Positions 55,555-62,527 of a stretch of 62,527 nucleotides of DNA are shown in pieces (within the stretch, counting starts at the first letter, position 1; every line of letters starts with the position of its first letter). The stretch is from Aquimarina acroporae (GTDB lineage Bacteria; Bacteroidota; Bacteroidia; Flavobacteriales; Flavobacteriaceae). The notes under the pieces are model-generated. The model ran no database searches and was not told the DNA's origin. It saw only the letters and a program-made list of their open reading frames with translations. Where the stretch lies: NCBI RefSeq assembly GCF_023195925.1, contig NZ_JALPRE010000023.1, positions 1 to 62,527 of the forward strand. Direction: 5' to 3'. A program made the translations under genes and the position numbers.

Positions 55555-56451
55555 CTATTCAGATAATTTAAACTGATAAATAATTGTTCCAACTTGCTTT
55601 ACCGGAGCTTTAGGATCATTGTTAAATTTTGTGGCCATTGCAGCTCTTTTTGCTGGTTCCATTAAGCAGGAAGCACTATTGGTAGTACCTTTCATTCCGG
55701 GAGTAGCTCGAATTACTCTTCCGCTTTGATTCACTTCAATTTTTACAACAACAATGCCTGATTCGTTACAATCTTGAACAAACTTCTCTTTATTAAGGGC
55801 TTTTCTTCCTCCTAATCTATAATTTCCGTCACCATCTAACCCTTTTCCTGTTCCGTAGTAGGATTTTGCATTGGGATCACCATTAGGGTTCCCTTTATCA
55901 CCAGGCGATCTATCGTTTCCTTCACCACCTTTTGCACTACCATCATTTTTTGGTCCATTAGAAAAGCTATTCAGAATATCTAATGTAGATTTATCTGGTT
56001 TTGGGTCAGGTTTTTTTTCTTCAACCTTTTTAACGGGTTTATCCTTTGAAGATTCTTTTACTACTTTTTGATCTGAAGTCTTTTGAGGCTGTTTTTTAGG
56101 TTTTTCTACCTTTTTCTTAATTTCCTTCTTTGGTTTCTTTGCAATTACAGGAGCTTCTTCAAGTTCCTGTGTAGCCACTTTTTCTTGAATTTCTGGCGAT
56201 TCTTCCTGAGGTTCTGGAACATTTGCAGCAGACTCTTCTGTAGTGTTCTTAGGAGCTGTTTTAATAGGTTTGTTAGGTTGTACTCTACCCGAACCTGTTA
56301 CTGTGGTTCCAAAATTTACTGCGATTCCTCCCTCTTCCTCCGGAACGATATAATTCAAACTAAGATAAAACAATAAAAAGATGATCCCTATATGCAACAA
56401 CAATGTAAGCACAAACGACTTTCTTTTATGTTTTGTATCTAGTTTTATCAT
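55555..56451 (-). CDS. tonB: TonB-family energy transducer
   Basis: 298 residues: a TM anchor (about 12-34), a Pro/Lys/Glu-rich spacer (about 55-165) that spans the periplasm, a Gly/Asn-rich stretch (about 170-200) and a TonB-like C-terminal domain. Two nucleotides follow exbD. It transmits proton-motive force to outer-membrane receptors; no receptor gene is in the window. Confidence 0.85.
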   Translation of the reverse strand: MIKLDTKHKRKSFVLTLLLHIGIIFLLFYLSLNYIVPEEEGGIAVNFGTTVTGSGRVQPNKPIKTAPKNTTEESAANVPEPQEESPEIQEKVATQELEEAPVIAKKPKKEIKKKVEKPKKQPQKTSDQKVVKESSKDKPVKKVEEKKPDPKPDKSTLDILNSFSNGPKNDGSAKGGEGNDRSPGDKGNPNGDPNAKSYYGTGKGLDGDGNYRLGGRKALNKEKFVQDCNESGIVVVKIEVNQSGRVIRATPGMKGTTNSASCLMEPAKRAAMATKFNNDPKAPVKQVGTIIYQFKLSE

Positions 56452-56453
56452 CT

Positions 56454-56846
56454 TTAATCTGGTTTCACCGCCAATATGACTTTAAACTTATTTCTATTTG
56501 CAATATCCATTACTCCAACAGCCCTTTCAATAGGCACACCTTCTTCGGCTCTTAGAATAATGGTAGGCTCATTCTGTCCTTTCAAACGTGATAGCAATGT
56601 AGATTCTAAACTACTTTGGCTTATTCGTTCATCGTCTACATAGTATTGTAACTTATTCGTAATGCTAACGGATACATTCTGCACGTTTGAGCTTTTCCCT
56701 TTGGCCTTTGGCAATACCAAATCTAATGCCTCAGGAGTAATTGCAGGAGAGGTTAGCAAAAAGAATACCAATAGCAAAAAAACAATATCTGTCATTGATG
56801 ACATGCTAAACTCAGGACTTACTTTATTTCTTCCTCTAAGGTTCAT
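56454..56846 (-). CDS. exbD: ExbD/TolR biopolymer transport protein
   Basis: 130 residues with one N-terminal TM helix (about 20-38) carrying the proton-channel Asp region (SMTDIVFLLLVFFLL), then a small periplasmic domain. One nucleotide separates it from exbB. Confidence 0.93.
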   Translation of the reverse strand: MNLRGRNKVSPEFSMSSMTDIVFLLLVFFLLTSPAITPEALDLVLPKAKGKSSNVQNVSVSITNKLQYYVDDERISQSSLESTLLSRLKGQNEPTIILRAEEGVPIERAVGVMDIANRNKFKVILAVKPD

Positions 56847-56847
56847 A

Positions 56848-57549
56848 TTAAGCAGGTTCGTTTAACAAGTCTAGAAAATCTACTGCTTGAGCTTCCATAG
56901 TATGAATTACCTTATCGGTACGAACAACTAAATGATTATATCCTATGTAAGCAACAATACCCACAACCAAACCACCTACTGTAGTGGTCATAGCCGTATA
57001 AATACCTTCTGCCAAAACTCCCATATCTGCAGTACCAGAACTTGACGCCAAATTATGGAATGCCAAAATCATACCAATTACTGTTCCTAAAAAACCAATC
57101 ATAGGTGCAGCACCTGCTACTGTAGCCAGAATTCCTACGTTTTTCTCTAACTTATATACTTCTAATCGACCTGCATTTTCAATCGCTTTATTTATATCTT
57201 CTAAAGGATGACCAATTCTGGAAATTCCTTTTTCGGTTAATCTTGCCACAGGATTATTGGTTTGAGCACATAAAATTTTGGCTGCTTCAATTTTTCCACT
57301 TGCAACATTGTCCCGAATTTGATGCATAAAACTCTCATCATATTTAGACGCAGCTTTAATAGCGAACAATCGCTCAAAATAAATATAAACTGCCACAAAA
57401 AGCAGTACAAAAAGAATTGCAATAATTACTACCGCTCCAGTACCTCCACTTAAAAGAAGATCCATAATCGATAGCGATTTCTCTTCGGCAGCTGTTTCAA
57501 TTTCTGGGGTGTTTTGGGCAAAAGCACCTAGCATAGATAAATATGTCAT
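56848..57549 (-). CDS. exbB: ExbB/TolQ/MotA proton-channel protein
   Basis: 233 residues, three TM helices (about 33-55, 140-165, 180-203) with the conserved GFLGTVIGMI and TAMTTTVGGLVVGI segments of the MotA/TolQ/ExbB family. First gene of the exbB-exbD-tonB-folC run. A 14-bp perfect palindrome (57570-57583) lies in the short gap upstream. Confidence 0.93.
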   Translation of the reverse strand: MTYLSMLGAFAQNTPEIETAAEEKSLSIMDLLLSGGTGAVVIIAILFVLLFVAVYIYFERLFAIKAASKYDESFMHQIRDNVASGKIEAAKILCAQTNNPVARLTEKGISRIGHPLEDINKAIENAGRLEVYKLEKNVGILATVAGAAPMIGFLGTVIGMILAFHNLASSSGTADMGVLAEGIYTAMTTTVGGLVVGIVAYIGYNHLVVRTDKVIHTMEAQAVDFLDLLNEPA

Positions 57550-57569
57550 TTCGATTTCGTTAATTTAGT

Positions 57570-57583
57570 GTTAGTATACTAAC
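57570..57583. other. 14-bp palindrome upstream of exbB
   Basis: GTTAGTATACTAAC, perfect, in the 66-nt gap between nhaB and exbB. Possible operator; no supporting second copy seen. Confidence 0.3.
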
Positions 57584-57615
57584 GTTATTTCTATAGGTTA
57601 AGTATATAAATTCTT

Positions 57616-59142
57616 CTATAATAGGTATATCACACCTAATAAGCCAATTCCTCCTAGCACAATCGTATATGGAAATGCCATTTTAACCATTTTGGTATAT
57701 GACAACCCAATAAGAGGTGCTAAGGACGAAGTTAACAAAAATAAGAACGCAGCTTGACCATTAGGTGTTGCAACACTTGGTAAATTTGTTCCAGTATTAA
57801 TAGCTACAGCCAAATTCTCAAACTGTTCTCTTGTAATTGCTCCTGCATCAAAAGCCTGCTTTACTTCGCCAATGTATACCGTTGCTACAAACACATTATC
57901 ACTAATCATCGATAATACTCCATTAGCTACATAAAACATTGAGGGTTGATCTTTTGGATCTAATTGTAACGCCCAATCGATAATTGGACTAAAAAGATGT
58001 TGATCATGTATCATGGCAACAATAACAAAGAAAACTACTAATAACCCTGTAAATGGCAATGCTTCTTCAAAAGCTTTTCCTAAATGATGTTCTTCTGTAA
58101 TACCCATAAATGCGGTTTGTACAATAATTAAAGCCAAACCTATAAATCCTACGGGGGCAAGATGTAATGCTAAACCTATAATTAAAAGGATAGCAGATAC
58201 AGCTTGTACAATTAATCCATATTTTGATTTGTCTGAGCGATTGGCATCTTCCTCATCTGTATAACTTTCAATAATTCTTCTAGCCACATTTGGTAATTTA
58301 GCCCCAAAACCAAATGAGCCTGTAAGTTCTAAAACTACAGTTGTAAGCATACCCGCAGCCAGAACAGGTAGAGAAATAGGAGCCATCTTTAGAAAGAACT
58401 GAATAAAATCCCACCCCATTCGCTCACCGATCAATAAGTTTTGTGGTTCTCCAACTAGGGTGCATACCCCACCCAAAGCTGTTCCTACTACTCCATGCAT
58501 TACCAAACTACGCAAAAAGCTTCTAAATTCTTCAAGGGTTTCTCCACTTAGTTCTTTCCTGTCTAATACACCACTATCATCATAATCTCCAGATCCTGAG
58601 TGAATTTTATGATAAACCCCGTAGAATCCTACTGCCACACTTATCAAAACTGCGGTCACCGTAAGTGCATCAAGAAATGCAGAAAGTACTGCTGCCAAGA
58701 AAACAAACAATAACGAGAGTAACATCTTAGATTTTATTTTAGTAAAAACTTTACTAAAAATATACATCAGTAAAGGTTTCATGAAGTAAATACCCGCTAC
58801 CATAAACACTAATAAAAGAATCACTTCCAGGTTCTGTTCAACTTCAAGAAGAACACCTCCTTTTACAGCTTTACCTAACTCGTCATATACAACTTTACCA
58901 TGATCTAGTTTATACATTGGATGTGTTAGCCCTAAAGCCAAAGCTTCGATCGCTAATATACCACCTGATTGCAAGGGGTAACATTTCAAGGCCATAGCCA
59001 AAGTGAATATAAATTCTGCAATAAATATCCATGCCGTAACGACTGGTCCTAAAATGAAATAAGAGAAAACATTAAAAATTAAACATCCGATCATGACCAT
59101 TTTGAACCATTTCGGACTATTACCTAGAAAATACTTTAACAT
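57616..59142 (-). CDS. nhaB: Na+/H+ antiporter NhaB
   Basis: 508 residues, about 12 TM helices, close to the 513 of E. coli NhaB. Shared segments include EFIFTLAMALKCYPL, VAGIYFMK and SAFLDALTVTAVLISVAVGF. Inner-membrane sodium/proton exchange, usual in marine bacteria. Starts 29 nt downstream of the dehydrogenase stop. Confidence 0.94.
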   Translation of the reverse strand: MLKYFLGNSPKWFKMVMIGCLIFNVFSYFILGPVVTAWIFIAEFIFTLAMALKCYPLQSGGILAIEALALGLTHPMYKLDHGKVVYDELGKAVKGGVLLEVEQNLEVILLLVFMVAGIYFMKPLLMYIFSKVFTKIKSKMLLSLLFVFLAAVLSAFLDALTVTAVLISVAVGFYGVYHKIHSGSGDYDDSGVLDRKELSGETLEEFRSFLRSLVMHGVVGTALGGVCTLVGEPQNLLIGERMGWDFIQFFLKMAPISLPVLAAGMLTTVVLELTGSFGFGAKLPNVARRIIESYTDEEDANRSDKSKYGLIVQAVSAILLIIGLALHLAPVGFIGLALIIVQTAFMGITEEHHLGKAFEEALPFTGLLVVFFVIVAMIHDQHLFSPIIDWALQLDPKDQPSMFYVANGVLSMISDNVFVATVYIGEVKQAFDAGAITREQFENLAVAINTGTNLPSVATPNGQAAFLFLLTSSLAPLIGLSYTKMVKMAFPYTIVLGGIGLLGVIYLL

Positions 59143-59171
59143 AATTGTGCTCAGTTAATACTATTAATATA

Positions 59172-60398
59172 TTATATCAGCTGTTTAAGAGCTATCTCAA
59201 ATGCTGTTTTACTTATATTGGTTTTTGTTTGATTATTATCAAACGTGTTTTGAATTGCTTTTTTTATTGTTTCGGAAGTATCCTTAAAAATAGCTTCGTC
59301 TGTCATTTGCACTTTTCGTTCCATAAAGTATGAAAATACTCTTGCCATACCACAATTAGAAATAAAGTCCGGAATAAGACTTACACGCTCATCTGTGAAT
59401 TCCATGATTGGGCCAAAAAATATTTCCTTATCTGCAAAAGGAACATTAGCTCCACAAGAAATCACTTCAAGACCCGAATTGATCATTTGCGTAATTTGAT
59501 CTTTAGTTATTAATCGTGATGCAGCACAAGGTGCGAAAATCTCAGTGGGAAGCGACCATATTTTTTCATTTAATTCCTCAAAAGGAATTAATGTTTCGCT
59601 ATATAGTTTATTTCCTTTTTTGTTTAAATAAAGCTCTTTAATTTCTTCAAACGAAAAGCCATTTTCATTGATTAGACCTCCTGCGTGATCAATAATACCT
59701 ACCACTTTGGCTCCCATTTCAGAAAGATAGTAAGCTGCTGCAGAACCTACATTTCCGAAACCTTGAACCACTGCACGTTTTCCTTGAACATCACCTCCAT
59801 AGATTTCATAATAGTGCCTTACAGCCTCAGCCACACCATAACCTGTTATCATATCAGCTACAGTATACTTTTTTGAAACTTCTGGTGAAAAGGTTGTATT
59901 CTCCAAAACTTTGATTACTCCTTGCCTTAATTGTCCGATTCTATTTATTTTATCGGCCTCTGTAGGCTGAAAATGACCATTAAAAACACCTTCTTGAGGA
60001 TGCCATACTCCACATTCCTCAGTTATAGGAATAACCTCATGAATTTCATCAACATTCAAATCCCCTCCAGTTCCGTAATAACTTTTTAACAGAGGAGATA
60101 CTGCTTTATACCAGCGCTTTAGCACTCCTTTTTTTCTAGGATCATTAGGATCAAAATTAATCCCTGATTTTGCACCTCCAATTTCAGGGCCTGAAACTGT
60201 AAATTTAACTTCCATAGTTTTGGCCAGAGAAAGTACTTCATTCATATCTAAACCTTCTCGCATTCGCGTTCCTCCACCAGCGGCACCGCCACGTAGTGAG
60301 TTTATAACTGTCCAACCTTCTGCATCGGTTTCAGAATCTTTCCAATTAAAAATGATCTCAGGCGCTTTATTCTCGTATTTCTTAAGTAATTCTTTCAT
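59172..60398 (-). CDS. Glu/Leu/Phe/Val dehydrogenase
   Basis: 408 residues. Substrate and catalytic lysines K65 and K77 (PEIGGAKSGINFDP), catalytic Asp D113 (GTGGDLNVDE), and NAD(P) loop QGFGNVGSAAA near 216. Oxidative deamination of an amino acid to its 2-oxo acid. Sequence alone does not decide between glutamate and branched-chain substrates. The leader upstream has two small hairpins. Confidence 0.9.
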   Translation of the reverse strand: MKELLKKYENKAPEIIFNWKDSETDAEGWTVINSLRGGAAGGGTRMREGLDMNEVLSLAKTMEVKFTVSGPEIGGAKSGINFDPNDPRKKGVLKRWYKAVSPLLKSYYGTGGDLNVDEIHEVIPITEECGVWHPQEGVFNGHFQPTEADKINRIGQLRQGVIKVLENTTFSPEVSKKYTVADMITGYGVAEAVRHYYEIYGGDVQGKRAVVQGFGNVGSAAAYYLSEMGAKVVGIIDHAGGLINENGFSFEEIKELYLNKKGNKLYSETLIPFEELNEKIWSLPTEIFAPCAASRLITKDQITQMINSGLEVISCGANVPFADKEIFFGPIMEFTDERVSLIPDFISNCGMARVFSYFMERKVQMTDEAIFKDTSETIKKAIQNTFDNNQTKTNISKTAFEIALKQLI

Positions 60399-60557
60399 TT
60401 AATATTTTTCAGTTACCAAACTTTTAACTCTTTTTCTAAAAAACAACACCAATGGTGTTTTAAAACGTGATAAAAATGTCCTCCCAAGGGAGGTTAGCGC
60501 TGAGTCATATATTTAAGGTATTAAAATAAGCAGAATTCATATATCGTTGTTACCTGA

Positions 60558-60565
60558 CAAATATA
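60558..60565 (-). promoter_or_regulatory. -7 element (TATATTTG) for the dehydrogenase
   Basis: Exact TAnnTTTG match on the minus strand, about 150 nt before the start codon. No clear TTG at -33. Confidence 0.5.
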
Positions 60566-60747
60566 AAAAACTAAATATGGTGAAAAGGTAAATAAAAGTA
60601 AAATTATCCTGTTAAAAAACATAATTCGACACGAATAAAACTACATGTACACAAAAGTAAAATAACATCTAAATTTCTAACTTTTTGTAGAAAAAAAATG
60701 AAACTATCAAAAAACAAAAAAAACACTAAAACTATCATATTATCAAC

Positions 60748-60755
60748 TATATTTG
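60748..60755 (+). promoter_or_regulatory. -7 element (TATATTTG) for acyl-CoA dehydrogenase
   Basis: Exact TAnnTTTG match on the plus strand, 93 nt before the start codon. Confidence 0.5.
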
Positions 60756-60848
60756 TAGAATTAATAAAATTATCGAGCTTATCTCGATTTATTTTCATTG
60801 AAAAGTAAGAATTGCGTGTTATGCACGCACAGTAAATTATAAGCAAAT

Positions 60849-61991
60849 ATGGACTTTAAATTATCTGAAGAGCAGTTAATGATACGTGACGCGGCTCGTG
60901 ATTTTGCAAAGGCAGAATTATTACCTGGAGTAATTGAACGCGATAACAAGCAAGAATTCCCTACTGAACAAGTGAAAAAAATGGGAGAACTTGGATTTTT
61001 AGGCATGATGGCTTCTCCTGAATATGGAGGTGGCGGAATGGATACCCTATCCTATGTTTTGGTTATGGAAGAATTATCTAAAATTGATGCTTCTTGCTCG
61101 GTAATAGTATCGGTTAATAACTCTTTGGTTTGTTGGGGTCTTGATGAATTTGGATCTCCTGAACAAAAAGCAAAATACTTATCTAAATTAACCAATGGTG
61201 AATCTATAGGTGCTTTTTGTTTATCTGAACCCGAAGCAGGAAGTGATGCCACTTCGCAAAAAACAACAGCTATAGACAAAGGTGATCACTATGTGCTTAA
61301 CGGTACCAAAAACTGGATCACCAATGGAGGTTCGGCAGATTATTATTTGGTAATTGCACAAACTGATAGAGAAAAAGGTCATAAAGGAATTAATGCATTT
61401 ATCGTAGAAAAAGGTTGGGAAGGTTTTGAAATTGGACCAAAAGAAGATAAACTAGGAATTAGAGGTAGTGATACACATTCTCTTATTTTTAATGATGTAA
61501 AAGTTCCTAAGGAAAATAGAATTGGAGAAGATGGTTTTGGATTCAAATTTGCTATGAAAACCCTTGCAGGAGGAAGAATAGGTATCGCTGCACAAGCCTT
61601 AGGTATTGCTGCTGGAGCATATGAACTTGCCAAGGAATATTCTAAAGTAAGAAAAGCTTTTGGCACAGAAATTATGAATCACCAAGCTATTGCATTTAAG
61701 CTAGCAGATATGCATACAAAAATTGAAGCAGCGAGAATGTTAGTTTACAAAGCAGCTATAGATAAAGATAATCATGACAGCTATGATCTTTCTGGAGCAA
61801 TGGCGAAGTTATACGCCTCTGAAGTAGCGATGGAAACTGCTGTAGAAGCTGTACAAATCCATGGAGGAAATGGTTTTGTAAAAGAATATCATGTTGAGCG
61901 ATTAATGCGTGACGCAAAAATCACTCAGATTTATGAAGGAACTAGTGAAATACAAAAAATCGTTATATCTAGAAGCGTTCTTAGAGATTAA
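60849..61991 (+). CDS. acyl-CoA dehydrogenase
   Basis: 380 residues, the standard length of short/medium-chain FAD acyl-CoA dehydrogenases. Seen: FCLSEPEAGSD and WITNGG flavin/substrate segments, GFGFKFAMKTLAGGRIGIAAQALG, and catalytic Glu E363 in IYEGTSEIQ. First oxidation step of fatty-acid or branched-chain acyl-CoA breakdown. Monocistronic, with its own terminator. Confidence 0.94.
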   Translation: MDFKLSEEQLMIRDAARDFAKAELLPGVIERDNKQEFPTEQVKKMGELGFLGMMASPEYGGGGMDTLSYVLVMEELSKIDASCSVIVSVNNSLVCWGLDEFGSPEQKAKYLSKLTNGESIGAFCLSEPEAGSDATSQKTTAIDKGDHYVLNGTKNWITNGGSADYYLVIAQTDREKGHKGINAFIVEKGWEGFEIGPKEDKLGIRGSDTHSLIFNDVKVPKENRIGEDGFGFKFAMKTLAGGRIGIAAQALGIAAGAYELAKEYSKVRKAFGTEIMNHQAIAFKLADMHTKIEAARMLVYKAAIDKDNHDSYDLSGAMAKLYASEVAMETAVEAVQIHGGNGFVKEYHVERLMRDAKITQIYEGTSEIQKIVISRSVLRD

Positions 61992-62010
61992 TTAGTTAAA
62001 ACGCTTATTC

Positions 62011-62051
62011 AAAAAGCCCAAATCACATATATTAATGATTTGGGCTTTTTT
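62011..62051 (+). terminator. terminator after acyl-CoA dehydrogenase
   Basis: 15-bp stem AAAAAGCCCAAATCA/TGATTTGGGCTTTTT with a 10-nt loop and a T run; usable from both strands. Confidence 0.9.
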
Positions 62052-62176
62052 ATTCTATTGTTAATAGACGTTCTTTTTATAAAAGGTCGTATTTAAAATA
62101 AATATGAAACTTTGAATTGTCAAAATACCTTTTCTCTTTTATTAAGATCTCAAAGTATCCTAATCCAGGAAAACAG

Positions 62177-62341
62177 TTAATCTATACAAACCGCAGCCGC
62201 TATTCCGGTATGTACACTTCCAGTGTCAGGCTGACCGCAGATAACAAAACTTCCGCCTTTTACTGCACCTGTTGTCTTTTTATCTAACCTCACTACACTT
62301 ATTTTTTTGAGTTCAATTTTCGCTCGTTTTTGCTTTTTCAT
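62177..62341 (-). CDS. putative RiPP precursor peptide (GG leader, class I lanthipeptide-like)
   Basis: 54-residue ORF, too short for the usual gene length cut-off. The N-terminal part is basic and amphipathic (MKKQKRAKIELKKISVVRLD), followed by KKTTGAVKGG with Gly-Gly at 29-30, the leader form of Bacteroidetes GG-type natural-product precursors. The 24-residue tail after GG holds two Cys (35, 52), two Ser (31, 42) and two Thr (40, 45), which could form lanthionine rings. No modifying enzyme or transporter is visible before the right edge, so function is inferred from the peptide alone. Could instead be an unmodified secreted peptide. Confidence 0.65.
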   Translation of the reverse strand: MKKQKRAKIELKKISVVRLDKKTTGAVKGGSFVICGQPDTGSVHTGIAAAVCID

Positions 62342-62527
62342 GGTATTAAAATTATGATGTTATTAGTTCCTTTAAAAATATAAAAAATCAGAAAAGCAAC
62401 TACCATATTGGCTAAAATTTACAATAAAACAAAGGTTATTAAATTCTATTTTATACTTAAATAAGCGCATCACAATTAACCTAACACTTAAAGATTTCCT
62501 AAAAAACAACGGTGTTCTGGTTTGATA
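62342..62527. other. right-edge non-coding segment
   Basis: AT-rich sequence upstream of the peptide gene. A TAACCTTTG (three-base spacer instead of two) occurs on the minus strand. Nothing else recognised. Confidence 0.3.

Larger units (their letters stand above)
60399..60848. other. divergent promoter region between dehydrogenase and acyl-CoA dehydrogenase
   Basis: No gene seen; the AT-rich open frames here lack family features. It holds -7 elements for both directions (60558-60565 minus, 60748-60755 plus) and two hairpins in the dehydrogenase leader: AACACC-AAT-GGTGTT (60445-60459) and CCTCCC-AA-GGGAGG (60480-60493). Confidence 0.6.

Noticed and set aside
55555..57549. ExbB/ExbD/TonB as a dedicated uptake system for the lipopeptide
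   Set aside because: The run is joined to folC and nhaB, has no lux-box-like site and is separated by a tRNA; it looks like a housekeeping set.
60604..60846. 80-residue minus-strand ORF upstream of acyl-CoA dehydrogenase
   Set aside because: AT-rich, low complexity, overlaps the promoter of the plus-strand gene and has no recognisable domain.
1..62527. CRISPR arrays, insertion sequences, prophage or integrase genes
   Set aside because: No regularly spaced repeats, transposase-like frames or terminal repeats were seen; similarity among A and C domains is homology within the NRPSs.

Overview
The window is AT-rich DNA from a marine-type Flavobacteriaceae bacterium (Bacteroidetes). The support for this is the protein style, TAnnTTTG-type -7 promoter elements, an FtsX/MacB-type exporter, the ExbB/ExbD/TonB run, and a GG-type small peptide of the Bacteroidetes RiPP kind. 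I cannot name the genus.

Positions 1-50704 (all minus strand) are a lipopeptide biosynthesis locus that reads as one very long transcription unit. In order of transcription it holds: a NusG-paralogue elongation factor (50704); a TolC-type outer membrane protein; a MacA-like adaptor; a MacB-type ATPase; the SbnA/SbnB pair that makes 2,3-diaminopropionate; a TauD/SyrP-like Fe(II)/2-oxoglutarate oxygenase; a PvdE/SyrD-like peptide exporter; an FtsX-type permease; a fully reducing PKS (KS-AT-DH-ER-KR-ACP); and four NRPSs. The NRPSs are FAAL-T-C-A-T-E, then C-A-T x3, then C-A-T x2, then C-A-T-C-A-T-C-A, which runs off the left edge. By-eye specificity codes suggest acyl - D-(Gln-like) - (Asn-like) - (Gln-like) - Asn - Thr - Ser - (diamino acid) - (basic) - (diamino acid) - and more. 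The product would be a cationic lipopeptide whose end lies outside the window.

Positions 50705-54011 are a compact control island. A LuxR-type regulator (PAS plus GerE helix-turn-helix) is divergent from a LuxI/FeeM-fold acyltransferase, and a ThiF/E1-like enzyme lies beyond it. Six copies of a 16-bp inverted repeat (C[T/C]AC[A/C]C-N4-G[T/G][G/C]TAG) sit before all of these units and before the NusG/NRPS operon. At three promoters the proximal copy is centred exactly 30.5 bp upstream of a -7 element. In two of them a second copy lies exactly 38 bp further out. The mRNA leaders of the NusG paralogue and of the ThiF gene share a 27-nt element (25/27 identical). It folds as two adjacent small hairpins, and both sequence differences outside loops and linkers keep pairing through G-U wobble. 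I read this as an undescribed quorum-type circuit (acyltransferase, ThiF enzyme, LuxR) that controls a processive-antitermination lipopeptide operon. The closest precedent is LoaP.

Positions 54112-62051 are ordinary chromosome: tRNA-Val, a minus-strand run of folC, tonB, exbD, exbB, nhaB and a Glu/Leu-type dehydrogenase, then a divergent acyl-CoA dehydrogenase. At the right edge (62177-62341) is a 54-residue peptide with a double-glycine leader that looks like a RiPP (class I lanthipeptide-like) precursor. No rRNA, CRISPR array, insertion sequence or integrase was seen.
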